64,000 bases of DNA from Ophioceras dolichostomum (Eukaryota; Ascomycota; Sordariomycetes; Magnaporthales; Ophioceraceae): contig PYST01000077.1 of NCBI GenBank assembly GCA_003049485.1, positions 1-64,000 of the forward strand. Direction: 5' to 3'. Shown here in pieces: positions 34,801 to 45,198 of this stretch; position 1 is the first letter of the stretch, and each line of letters opens with the position of its first letter. A program made the translations under genes and the position numbers. The notes beneath the pieces were generated by a model. That model saw nothing but the letters and a program-made list of their open reading frames with translations. It did no database searches and was not told the origin of the DNA.

Positions 34801-35765
34801 ATGTCTGTTCGAATATTTTCTTTCCTGGCTTTTGCCCAACATCTAGTTCAGGGGACATATGCGCAGTCCTCGCCCGCTCTCACGTCGACTCCCTCGCCTA
34901 CTCCCTCGTCTGCTGCCATACTCGGTGACTGCGACAAGGTCACCCTCATCGCCGAGGGAGTTCAAGATGGCACGGCGCTCTCCGGCAAGTTCAACGGCAC
35001 CAGCACCGTCGGCCAACTCCCCAACGGGCAGCTCCGTATCGGCTCGGGCTTGCCCCCTGTGGAGTTCAAGCTTGTCAACCGCATTCTCTACGATTCTTCT
35101 GGACGTAGCTGTGACAGGGGCGGTATGTAGCAATGCTCGTCAGAGCCGAGCCGAGCCGTCTTTACGCTGATCTTTTCATACTACCCATTCATCCTCTACC
35201 TCGTTGTTGCTGCCATTTTTATCTTCAGTCCCCGTTCGACGCTAACAATGTGGGATATATAGGGGGCGAAACGGTCTGGTACTGTAATGTGGACTCGATT
35301 GTGCCATTGTATAAGTTTGGTCCAACAGGTGGCCTCCATAACTTCGACTGCGACGGATACCTTCGGCGAAGAAGCGACGCCTATAAATCAACCCTCTGCT
35401 GGGACAGGGCAATGTTTGTCTGCAAAACGGGGGACGGCGACCAGGAGAACATCTACTCGAATCCGCTGGACGACCAGTGCCGCAAGATCCGCCTGCGCGC
35501 GGCTGGCGGGCGCTGCAGGTGCAGGTTTCCGACGGACGAACCCCAGAGCACGTGCTGGTTGGAGAATAGAATGACGCCCTACTACCACACCGCTCAACTG
35601 TCCGAGATGAAGTCCATTGAGGCCTTGGGGCGAAGCAGGACATCCACGCAGAGCAATACGTTCTCCACAACTGTCATCAGCGGTACCGCGACGAGGACTA
35701 CGTCGACCACGGCTGGAGGTGAGGGGACTGGAACTACTGTGACTGTCGTTATGTCCACTTACTAG
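34801..35765 (+). CDS. Secreted cysteine-rich protein with PIR-like C-terminal domain (paralogue 1)
   Basis: Model: join 34801-35122, 35263-35765, 274 aa. An ATG nine bases upstream in the same frame is an alternative start. A signal peptide (VRIFSFLAFAQHLVQGTYA) is followed by a short Ser/Thr/Pro linker. The domain runs LGDCDKVTLIAEG, FKLVNRILYDSSGRSCD, FDCDGYLRRRS, AMFVCKTGDG, ENIYSNPLDDQCRKIRL and GRCRCRF. This order (G-x-L-x-D-x-x-GR, then C-x-G-x-L, then F-x-C, N-x-Y, C-x-x-(I/V)-x-L) resembles the C-terminal domain of PIR cell-wall mannoproteins, though the PIR repeats are absent. The intron interrupts a Gly codon right after the R-x-C-D block. A GCTAAC branch site lies at 35241-35246. 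The tail ends TVTVVMSTY. Likely location: cell wall or secreted. Confidence 0.7.
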
Positions 35766-36056
35766 CGAGACCACCAGCGCGAGTGTCAAACAAGGGGCTG
35801 AGTTGTGCCGTGGCCATCGAGCATCTCAAGGGGGGGAGGAGAAGCCTACTACACACCCCAATAGTACCAATCATAGACTCTAGATTAGAGTAGCCAGTAG
35901 CCATTAGATTGTTGTAAACTGAGGAGCTTTGGGAGGACCGACCCAGAAGGGGGTCGAAGGAGCATTTTTGAAGCTTCTCCGGCTACCCCTGAATATTCGC
36001 GGAAGTGATACCGGTGCACCCCGATGGCCCTAATCATCGGTCAGGTATGCCGCATG

Positions 36057-36946
36057 TTAAGCAGCAGCGCCATCGTCAAAACCTTTGGGGGCTGGTCAGA
36101 ATTAGCTCAAAGCACTCAATCCAAAACCTGAAATGACAAACTATAAGGCCAAAACATACCGCAGCGAACTATCTCGGCAGCAACTTCGCCGGCCGATGTG
36201 AAACCCCCCTGCCAACACTTCATTATCACGTCCCCGAAGAGCACGTTGCTCACGTCAGGATATTCCCCTTTCTCGATGAGCGCATCGATTTCATCCTCGT
36301 CACCCAAATCGCCGTAAACTTGCTTCTCGGTAACGATTTCATAAATGGTTGATCCGAGTGAATGGAGTTCTGAACGAATCGTGGGCTGATCGTACTCTTG
36401 TTCGGCTGGGTGTCTGTAACCGGCTCTGCCGATAATAACAGCTTTCTGGCCGTCGATATAGCTCCCAGCAAAATCTCAAAGCAGAATTTTCCTTTCAGAG
36501 GTAATGAGGAGATTTCGCCCGCATAGATCTGCGTGGCGGACGTTGTTATCGTGCAGGTATTGCTGGGCAAGGGCAACGTCCCTACACCAGTTGATTTTCT
36601 CGCAGAATGGAATTCTGTTACCATATTTAAGGTATAGGCGCAGGGAGCCGGGTTCCGCCTTCTTCATCCATATGCCGTAAGCGTCCATGTCGTCTATGCC
36701 CGTCTGGACAACTTTGACGATGTTCGGGTGTGAGCCCAGGCGGTCGAAGATGCGTTTTTCGGTTTCGAGCATGGGCCCGTATTTGGGAAAGGGCTTGGGT
36801 ATTTTGAGGACCAAGTTCGGGAAGTTGGAGTGTGTGTAAACGAGGCCACATCTTCTGGCAGTGTATCTCTCTGTCTGGGAGCCGGGTGGCGGATCGGCGA
36901 CTCCGACGACCCTTAGCGTGGCTGGGTTTGAGGGAGCATCCGTCAC
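36057..36946 (-). pseudogene. Protein-kinase-like gene with in-frame TGA
   Basis: Model: complement join 36057-36091, 36160-36946, which would be 273 codons from MTDAPSNPATLRVVG to a stop after GFDDGAAA. The kinase fold is evident: VLKIPKPF with the ATP-binding Lys, LETEKRIFDRLG, AQQYLHDNNVRHADLCGRNL as catalytic loop (Asp and Asn kept, HRD changed to HAD), then DFAG in place of DFG. The residue just before DFAG, after ERKILL, is a TGA at 36476-36478. The frame then stays open through RAGYRHPAEQEYDQP, LHSLGSTIYEIVTEK and GDVIMKCWQGGFTSAGEV. The family is common in filamentous fungi as small degenerate kinases. The preserved frame on both sides points to a recent nonsense change, a sequencing error or readthrough. 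Confidence 0.72.
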
Positions 36947-38131
36947 TTTGCACTAATGTGGGTAAACACAATGGCAATCAATTACACGCCAAGGTCGACA
37001 AGAAAAAGTCAATGGGGAGACGAGAGAGGCGGTGAAGAAAGAGAAGAAAAAGGACAATGGTAGCAACTGTTAGTCTGAGGAAAAGCTTGCGCGCAAGGGA
37101 ACGGAAGCGCGAGACAAACAATAGGAGAGAGAAAAGCGCAGACGAGGACAAAGGCTAAAAAAGGTCGTCAGCAGTATGGGCCATCTCTGAGAGGCTGCGC
37201 AGGCTCTGAAGCCATCACCAACAGGATGGCGTGCGTACCTTGGAGGACCGTGGTGGTGAAGAGGAAGAGATCGGGAGTTTAAGCCGAGGGGGGGAGGACG
37301 AGATGTTATGCCCGGAGGCTCAGCACAGGTCCCACCTGCCGATGGAAGGAGTGCCACCTTCCGGCCCGGGGTCGTCCCTCAGCTTCCGGAGAGGGCCGAC
37401 TAACGAACCGACGACTCCGCCAATACTGCCTCCAGAAACTTCCGGTGAGATGACCAGACGACATTCATCCAGAGGCCAGAGAACTTACAAACCTGGTATT
37501 CGAATCACTTAGGGCAAGAACGCTGTCTTACCGACGAGCTCTTCTGAGAGGGTGTGTTGAAGGAGGGAACACACAAGCCAGCGAACCAGCGAACCAGCGA
37601 ACCACCTAACCTCTCAGCTTCGACCCCATCTACGCCCCCGTCAAAGTGGTGAACTGCTATGTCTACCAACCGTAGTTGAGGTGATACAATGTCATCCACC
37701 AGTCTGCGTGGATGCGAATTGGTGTGGTACTGCAATAGATGGAAGCTCACCAAGATATCTTGCCCATACTTGGGGTGAAGTTATACCTAGAGACTTGTCG
37801 TTGTATCAGTGTTTGCTTCGTCTGATCTGAGCTGTGGTGAATGAGATGAAAGAGAATCGGGTGAGCCACCGCCATGTAGGCGTGAGCACAAGTGGATGCA
37901 CATCCGTGTCTAGCCGCAAGCTGGCTTCCTCAGACCAGAGGCGAGGCAAGACAGCGGAGACTGGTGATTCACTAAGCTGCTGGTGAGGAGAATGAATAGT
38001 TCGGTAAAGAGGACATTGATTGTTGCTATCAAAAGCAGATTCCAGCTGGCTCTGCTCTGGTACTATCTGCACACATTCGACTCGTTCTGGAAGGTGGTTT
38101 AACACTGCAGGCATAACATCCGTTTTCCAAA
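36947..38131. other. Intergenic region with a small tandem repeat
   Basis: No gene is supported between the kinase-like gene and PIR-like gene 2. It contains three copies of CCAGCGAA near 37578-37601. Open frames of 60-102 codons show no domain. Confidence 0.4.
37578..37604. repeat. CCAGCGAA tandem repeat, about three copies
   Basis: Three perfect 8-bp units plus a partial fourth lie in non-coding DNA upstream of PIR-like gene 2. Confidence 0.7.
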
Positions 38132-39232
38132 ATGCGTGCTTCGCTGCCCATGCTGTTCATTGCCAGTCTTCTCAGACTGGCGAACGCCCAAAGTCTAGCG
38201 TCACCTTTCACAGGATCATCAACCCTAGGACCTCAGGCTTCCCCGTCCCCTTCGCCGTCAACGCCACAACCGACATGTTTGCCCACGCTATATCCGTTCT
38301 CCTCCTCGTCATGCTCGCCGTCCCTGACGCCACCGCTCTCAGTTTCAACACCACAGACATCTCATCCAACGTCCTTCTTTGCTCCCCCTTCATCTGCCCC
38401 CTCGTCCTCCTCCTCCTCTTCGACGTCATCCTCGCCAACTCCCACCGCGCCTCTCTCCGCTTCCGCCATATCGGCCACAAAGACCCGTGCACGCCCCCCC
38501 GCGTCTTTCTGTAGCCAAGCCCGGAGCAAGCTTGCCGGCGTCTGCACCGACACGCCTTTCAACTGCGTCGACGGCACCTTCGCCGTGAACCGGGGCATAA
38601 TCGGAGAATCCCCTCCATATAGCATTGTTCACATCAACAAGGTTGGCATGATACCCACAAAGTTCTCCGTACAGTCCGGAGCACTCCTTGATTCGGCCGG
38701 ATCTGAATGCTCTTATGCCGGTACGTGCGCAGGCAACGACTCTCTCTCGTCCAACCTTCCACACTACCACCCATGATCAGTGCTAATCCAAGAGGCTGCT
38801 CGTTCCTTCAACGGAACTCCCTCCCTCCGAGAGCAAACAGGAGGATTCTTAAACTGCCTTCTCGGTCGCCCTAAGGACCAGCTCTGGGCGGTCGACTGCC
38901 AGGGATTCCTCCACTGGGGTAACGGCACCTGTCTGACGTCGGTGTTCTGGACCTGCGTCTCGTCCCTGACAGGCGAATGGGATGCCGTCCTCCGCCCGAG
39001 CCCCGTGAGCGGCCCAAGCCCCACCTGCGAACACGTCCGTCTCCAGGCCAGGAAGAGCAGATGCAACTGTGCCGGATTCACCAGCGCCGTCCTGCCGACC
39101 CCCTGCGCGTCCGAGGCGTTGTCCGCCGTGCCCAATCCCGCTCATGTGACCTATACTTCGACGGCACCGCAGGTGCCGGGGATCGGCACTACGATTGTGG
39201 TCACCGTTGTCGGTCTGACGACTCGGGCTTGA
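38132..39232 (+). CDS. Secreted cysteine-rich protein with PIR-like C-terminal domain (paralogue 2)
   Basis: Model: join 38132-38720, 38781-39232, 346 aa. Signal peptide MRASLPMLFIASLLRLANA. A long Ser/Pro/Thr linker follows (about residues 20-120), then the Cys-rich region: ASFCSQARSKLAGVC, PFNCVDGTFAVN, FSVQSGALLDSAGSECSYA, AVDCQGFLHWGNGTC, SVFWTCVSS, SPTCEHVRLQARKSRCNC. Order and spacing match paralogues 1 and 3. The intron again falls in a Gly codon directly after the last Cys block of exon 1. The tail is Thr/Val-rich (GTTIVVTVVGLTTRA). Compared with paralogue 1 the linker is greatly expanded and the NxY block is lost. Likely cell wall or secreted. The probable relation to PIR proteins is inferred from pattern. 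Confidence 0.68.
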
Positions 39233-39850
39233 AAAGGTCCTCATTTGGTCTGCTTTTTATGTGGGAGAGAAGCGAGAATGTGGTGGATTGGTGAGTGTGG
39301 GGTGTCCTCAAGGAGGGAGAAGGGAAAGTCTTGGTGAGGTTTCGAGGACCGGTTGTCAGTCTCGTTGGAGGCCCGCCCCTTTGTTAGGTTCAAGTAGTTT
39401 CTCGGAATGAATTCAGACTGGCTCTAGCCAGTCTACATACCAGCCATGACTGTGGTGTAGATGGACCGCCGCTTCATTGCTCGGCCTTTGTGGCAGGCTT
39501 TGTCCTCGCCGAACAAGCCGCCTCGCATGTTTTGCGCGGGAGCCGGCGGGCCACGAACGACGAAGATTGAATAACTGCGTCTCTCCAACAAAGGAAGGGT
39601 GCCAAGAAGGAATGCTGTTCGCCAAGTCGTGAATGCTGTTCTGCGGCATTTCGTCACCGTGGGCGGGAAGCCAACATCCACACTCGGGCGCCATAGCATA
39701 TAGGCTCTGCCGTGGGCCACCTGGCAGGAAGTGACTGATGTCGTGCATCATCCTCCGCATGCTATAAAGGGGGGCGATTAGGTGCATCCACTCGCCGGGC
39801 CCTGACTAGGAGTTCCACTCTACAGCTCACTCAGCAACTTCTACTATCGT
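39233..39850 (+). promoter_or_regulatory. Upstream region of PIR-like gene 3 with TATA box
   Basis: TATAAA at 39763-39768 lies 83 bp before the ATG of paralogue 3, in a good position for a core promoter. The earlier part is 3' sequence of paralogue 2, without a gene. Confidence 0.45.
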
Positions 39851-40915
39851 ATGCAGCTCGATATGTCTAGAGCGCTGTATTTCATCCTCCTTGCCCTAAC
39901 TCTAGGGGTAAACTCGTCAATGGCTGCCTGCACTAAGGGACCTAGCACGAGGACGACCACGACGACCACGACGTCAACTCGGCCGTCCCTCGCCTCCTCA
40001 AGCTCCTGTTCAAAGTCCTTGTCATCGGCTGTACCCTCTCTGACTTCCCCATCCTCCTCGAAGGCGATCCCTCCGCCTCCGCCGTCACTTTCTTCGTCCA
40101 CCTCATCGTCACCGACACCGTCCGCGTTATCTTCAACATTCGCAACTACAACATCTCCGACCATTCCCAGCCCGAGTCCCGGCCCGCCGTTCTCGGCCTG
40201 CAACAAAACAGAACTCCTTGTCTTCCCTGGGCCTGGGCGGGAGGATATGCGGATCGGTCTGCTCCTAAACGGCAAACCACATCTCGTCAACCGGAAGATA
40301 TCCGGAGAGGGGTTTTCCGTTCGCGGGGGCTCGATTTTCGCCTCGGATGGCCGCCGATGTGACTGGGAAGGTTAGTATCAACGTCCATGCTTCTAGATTT
40401 TCTATTCGTGCGTACGTCGCTCTAGACGGGATTGCGATGACTTCGACTAACTCACAACCGATCCCGTATGGGGTTTCCTTTTCTTCGTCTCCGTAGGTGA
40501 CTCGGAAATGCTAGTTTGTAATCTCGCTAGTCAAGGCAGCGCCCTAGCTTCCTGGGCGGCGGACTGTGTCGGATTTCTATGGAACTACGGTGCCGCCTGT
40601 CGTACAAGCGTGTTCTGGGCGTGTCCGATCGGCTCGGAGGACGCTCAGTCGCTCGGCGTCTACCGGAACCCCTTGGCCCCAAGCACGTCTTGCTTCCCCA
40701 TACGGATCGCCTCTGAGAGCGACCACAGCTGCCAGTGTGCGAGGCCGAACCCCTCGCCGCGAGGAGTGCCGTGCCCGTCCGAGACGATGGCCGCGACGAT
40801 GGGTAGAATCTTTCACACCACCGTCATTGAGCCGCCTCGCACAATTACGTTGTCACCGACACCGGCTCCTGCTGTCACCATCACAGTCTATACCTCTTAT
40901 AACTCTCGCCACTGA
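39851..40915 (+). CDS. Secreted cysteine-rich protein with PIR-like C-terminal domain (paralogue 3)
   Basis: Model: join 39851-40370, 40497-40915, 312 aa. The start could also be the ATG at 39863 (MSRALYFILL), which gives the tidier signal peptide (ALYFILLALTLGVNSSMA). A Thr/Ser/Pro linker (residues 25-110) has expanded Thr codons. The domain follows: FSACNKTELLVFPG, FSVRGGSIFASDGRRCDWEG, MLVCNLASQ, AADCVGFLWNYGAACRTSVF, WACPIGSED, VYRNPLAPSTSCFPIRI, HSCQC. The intron sits in the same Gly codon as in paralogues 1 and 2. The tail is ITVYTSYNSRH. It shares GFLxWGxxCxTSVFWxC with paralogue 2 and the VY.NPL block with paralogue 1. Likely a wall-associated or secreted protein. Confidence 0.7.
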
Positions 40916-42586
40916 CCAGCACGTCGCCTATCTGGCTTTGCTGAGAGCTGCCGGGGAGCCGACCCACGGACGAGACGGCAGCGGACTTTGGATTCCGGTC
41001 GATGGGGGCATGGAAGGAGTAGTGCTTTGGTAGGGCTTCGCTTGGGCAGCAACAGCACACACCCTTTTATTACAACGAATTTCCTGGTCGTCCTGATAAT
41101 TGATCTTCAAACTTCTCTCTTTGTCTGTGGATGGCCCAAGAATCCCAGGAGACTGAGTGCTTGGTTCTCGTCCTGATTGTTTGTACCTAAAGGTGAGTTT
41201 TGGCCAAGCTGCAAGTCATCGTCCATCAGCACCATGCAAGCCCTTTGTTTGACCCTCGACAACGGCCCCTTTGTCCTTGAGTTGTTTGCCTGGAAGATCC
41301 TCACACAGGAAAAAACATGACTTGCTCGGGCCAGAGCTGGTCACTTTTGCTTGTCACAGTACTCAGTGCCTGTTGATTCATTCTTAAAGTGACGGTTCTG
41401 CCACCTAAATGTCCACTGCCTGAATCTCCATCCACTTCCAGTCCTCACCAGTCTCACTTTCACATTTTTCTCTCGTCATCTTGCCTGGGTCTTTGCGTGG
41501 GTGGAGGACTTGAGAGGGGCGTATTTAATCCGGGGTTAGCCATGACTCCTTCTCACTAACACAGGAATGGTTTCCATCATCATCGCTCCGTCGGAAACCC
41601 CCTGCGCGGAAGGAGCCCAAACAAGAACAAAATCAAGGGACGCACATTACCATGGGCAGCGGTGATATCTCACCCGGGGACGATGAGCTAGTCGACCAGG
41701 GCGCTGAGACGGACAAGGACGAGGCTGCTCGCGCGGATCACGGCTGGGCGCCCTCGCCCACTGGAGAAGCTTGCACGCTCAAACCTGGCCAGACGGTGAA
41801 CTCTCGTGAACTACATCTGCTAGATCGCCCCCAGCATTCGACAGAGGGTAGTCAACCCCATGGGCGACCCGATGCTTGACGTCTGAGTTGTTATACGGGC
41901 TGGGATTTTGAAGGGAGGCAAGATGATACCGTCGATAGGGGATTTTGGGTGTGATTACGGTCATGCTTCTTAAACTCCTAGGTATCTGATTTATTTAATC
42001 AGTAGTTTCCGCTTGGTCACCTGTCCATGCTAAGAGGCTGCCTGTGAGCGAGCGAGTGAGTGATCGACCAATCAACCTACCTACCTACAAGGTAGACTCT
42101 CTACCAAAGTAGAGTCGCTTTCAAGGACTTACTATTTAACGTAGTCCTCAGGTAGCAGTTAACGATGAGCAAATGTTTGCTCGAGGACGAGTGGGTGGTC
42201 GTTTTCTGTTATCTCTGTTGGCTGTCGGTGACTCATATCAACATGTTCAAACAGCTCGAGATTGTGAATCTGTAAATGAACCCGTTGGTGACAAAGACAG
42301 ACTGACAATGTCAATCGATCTCCGGGGACTAGACATGCAGTTGAGGTCAATGGACAACTGCGCTGGAGTCTCTCTACCTACCCAGGCATATAAATATTGC
42401 TGAGATTTCTTCAAAAGTCTATAGCTGAACCGAGACCAGTACTCTGCCTTAGATATCCATCATCACGAGAAACACCATTGCAGCAAGAAATCACTCGGCG
42501 GACAAGTCCATATCCGCCGTACAGACAATCAACTCCAACACCCTTTGAAAGCTTCCCACTTTCCCCTTTCTCAAATCCCAAGCAAA
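40916..42586. other. Intergenic region
   Basis: A 1.7-kb spacer with no supported gene. Near 42075-42116 there is a cluster of CTACC/GGTAG and GACTCT/AGAGTC inverted elements that could form alternative short hairpins. A TATAAATA at about 42389-42396 lies roughly 190 bp before the next ATG. The stretch just before 42587 looks like a leader. Confidence 0.4.
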
Positions 42587-43579
42587 ATGCCAGGAAACAT
42601 GGGCAGCAGCGGCGTGCAAAAACACCCGGCGGACACCACGAACGTCTACCACGACGACGAGCCCGGCCCCTTCTGCTGCGGCTACTACGGCCCAGGGGAC
42701 CACGGGCGTCCCACCACGCAGACCTCCGGGGCCGCCCTCCCCACCAGCGGCGCTTCTGGCGGCGGCAGCGCTTGTGGCGGCGGCAGTGCCGGCGGCTCCG
42801 GGAACATCCCGCCCGGCGGGCCCCCCTACAACCTGCCCGGCTGGTTCGAGACAACGACGGCGACGACGACGACGCCCACGTCGTACTCTTCTTCTTCGTA
42901 CCTCCTCCCCCGCGTCACGCGCCCGGCTGCTGCGGCTACTACAACCACTGCTGCTACTACCGCCATGGCGACACCAATGCCGACTGTGGTGCCGCACCCC
43001 CCGCCGCCACCAGCGACCTACAGCCGCCACCCCATCTCGGTCCTGATCCGCACGGCCGCCGGCCTCGCCGTCTCGGGCGGCCTGCTGTACCTCCCGCCCG
43101 AGGTGACGCCCGCGGCGGGGTACACCGACTTCCAGCTGGGCGGCGGCGGCGGCATTGGCGGCGGCGCGGGGTTCGTGCCGGCGCCTGCTCCGGCTATGAT
43201 GATGCCGGCGATGCTGGGGCGGCCGGTGGACGTCTCGCCGGCTTGCTTCGTGGACCCGGCTCCACCTGCGGTAGTCGCCCCTGGTGGCGGTGCGCCGGTG
43301 TGGGATCGGGTTAACCGGCGGGGCGACGCGAATTCAGTCGTCAGAAGCTATAATGGGAGCTTCACGTCGGCGGCGGCGGCGCCTACGCTTGGTGTGCGCA
43401 CTCCTCCTCGCCCGGTGGCAGCGGGGGCGGACTTCGGGCCTGTCGGTGGGGAACTGCGGCGGCGGCGTCCTCGCAGTCGGGACAGTGCGTCGCCGGGTAC
43501 TGATTCGGATGATTCGGATGATGATAGGCGGGAGGGGAGTGATGATGGTGAGGATCGGGGATCTGATACGTCGTCTTAA
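42587..43579 (+). CDS. Gly/Pro/Thr-rich orphan protein
   Basis: A single exon encodes 330 aa from the ATG at 42587 (MPGNMGSSGVQKHPAD). I do not recognise a family. Order: a short N-terminal block with paired cysteines (FCCGYYGPGDHG), a Gly/Ser-rich stretch, Thr-rich and Pro-rich stretches, one moderately hydrophobic block (ISVLIRTAAGLAVSGGLLYL, about 145-165), Gly and Ala/Met/Pro-rich stretches, and an Arg/Ser then Asp/Ser-rich acidic tail. No signal peptide is seen. Low complexity and lack of introns weaken the call, but the length and consistent GC-rich third positions support translation. The frame stops before the poly-C gap. Confidence 0.5.
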   Translation: MPGNMGSSGVQKHPADTTNVYHDDEPGPFCCGYYGPGDHGRPTTQTSGAALPTSGASGGGSACGGGSAGGSGNIPPGGPPYNLPGWFETTTATTTTPTSYSSSSYLLPRVTRPAAAATTTTAATTAMATPMPTVVPHPPPPPATYSRHPISVLIRTAAGLAVSGGLLYLPPEVTPAAGYTDFQLGGGGGIGGGAGFVPAPAPAMMMPAMLGRPVDVSPACFVDPAPPAVVAPGGGAPVWDRVNRRGDANSVVRSYNGSFTSAAAAPTLGVRTPPRPVAAGADFGPVGGELRRRRPRSRDSASPGTDSDDSDDDRREGSDDGEDRGSDTSS

Positions 43580-43839
43580 GGGTCTGTTTCTTTCCATCTT
43601 ATCTCAGGCTCGAAGACCTGCCATGTTTGTCTTGAGAATTTAATGGATGGTTTCTGTTTAGGCTGGGCTCAGGGCCAGGTACTCAAGAGGGGGCTTTTCC
43701 CTGCGACAGCTTCATTAGCCACTTGATTTTCTAGCGAGAGTTTTCTGTAGCTCATCTCCCAATTCGAGCTGTATTGATATCAGTATTGCGACACCGTCGC
43801 AGCCTTCTTTTCTCAGAAAAATCTAGCGAACCGACCACT

Positions 43840-43940
43840 CCCCCCCCCCCCCCNNNNNNNNNNNNNNNNNNNNNNNNNNNNNNNNNNNNNNNNNNNNNNN
43901 NNNNNNNNNNNNNNNCCCCCCCCCCCCCCCCCCCCCCCCC
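43840..43940. other. Assembly gap inside a poly-C run
   Basis: About 14 C, then 62 unknown bases (43854-43915), then about 25 C and 12 T. The gap lies entirely in a homopolymer between two converging genes. The true length of the tract is unknown. Confidence 0.95.
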
Positions 43941-44024
43941 TTTTTTTTTTTTTGTTTCCCCATGATAAACGATCGTGTATCCGCCCACTCCTTACCCCCT
44001 ATATAGCCCTTCCGTCACTCCTAC

Positions 44025-45198
44025 CTACTCCCCTAACAACGCCGCGACCTGCTGCGTGATATCCACCATAGGAAACAGCGACCTATTCCCCGCCACGCCC
44101 CCGGGAACGAACGGATCCGCAAAGAACTCCTCGATCATGAACAGCGAGTCCCCTATCTGCGTCGCCGCCGGCACCATCCCTCCCGCCTGCCCCCCCTCAG
44201 GCACGTCGTTGGACACGAATCCCAGGTACTCGGCCGTCTCCCACCTGCCGTCCCGCGAGCGCAGCACGTTGACGCCCACCGGATCCTCCGACACGAGCAG
44301 CACCTTCCCACCGTATTTCGGAGGGAGGTAGATGGAGTCGCTGTTCATCCTGCGCGACCCGGCCGGCGTGCGCGGCACGAGCACCGGGTTCCCTTTCTCC
44401 GCGCGCGTGTCCAGCCTGTAGATCTCGCCGGCCTCGGCATCGTTGACGAGCATGATGTCGCCCGTGACCGCCAGGCTGCCGTAGCGCGTCGACGTCGTGC
44501 TGTTGTAGGGTGGGCCCGTCCCGGGGAGGTACCACGGCGTGACGGCTTTCCCCCTCGGGTCCACGCGCATGATGGTTCCGGGAAATGTGCCGACCACGTA
44601 GGTGTTGCCCCGGCGGTCCGTCTCGACGTCTTGGAACCCGCCGTAGAGGCCCTGGGACACGGCCGTGATGTTGTGCCGCCAGAGGACTTTGCGGGCGCGC
44701 GGGTCCCACTTCATGATGAAGTTGTCGCCGGATATGTCCTGGCCGTTTGTGAGGAAGGGCGCGGCCGCGTCGACGACGATGGAGACCAGCCCCGTGAAGG
44801 GGTCGACGCCGACGCCGCCGAGATGGAGGAGCGGGTTGTGCGTTATGCCTGGGAAGGTGAGGATGTCTACCGTCTGAGCCTTGTAGGGGTCGTAGATCAC
44901 TACGGTGGAGTTGAAGAGTGAGCTGCGTCATGACGTCTTTTATATTAGCAGGGATTCTCTTGGTGAAACAGAGCTGTTTAGGTGTAGTGACAGGAGCGGG
45001 ATCGCACCCGAAGTATAAGAGACAGTTCTTGGTGTCCCAGTCTCCGTTCTCGGGGTAGAGCTGATACTGGTCGATGAAGAAAGTGCCATTGTTGAATGGC
45101 GGACATTTCTGCCCATGCGGATGGCCATGGACGACTCCTAAGAAGGTTGGGATCCCAAGAAGGAAGATAGCAACTGCGGCACTTAATCTGGCAAGCAT
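44025..45198 (-). CDS. TRI14-like secreted beta-propeller protein
   Basis: Model: complement join 44025-44922, 45008-45198, 362 aa. The start is the ATG at 45198 (MLARLSAAVAIFLLGIPTFL), giving a signal peptide that ends near VVHGHP. The intron (GTGCGA donor, GACGCAG acceptor) joins CLLYFG to SLFNSTVVIYDPY in frame. The body has repeated strand-like blocks: FPGITHNPLLHLGGVGVDP, DISGDNFIMKWDPRARKVLW, GLYGGFQDVETDRRGNTYVV and SDSIYLPPKYGGKVLL. These fit an SMP-30/gluconolactonase-like propeller and, more closely, the TRI14 family named from trichothecene gene clusters. TRI14 has no known enzymatic step and is linked mainly to virulence. No other trichothecene gene is present here, so this is a family member, not evidence of toxin synthesis. 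Confidence 0.68.
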
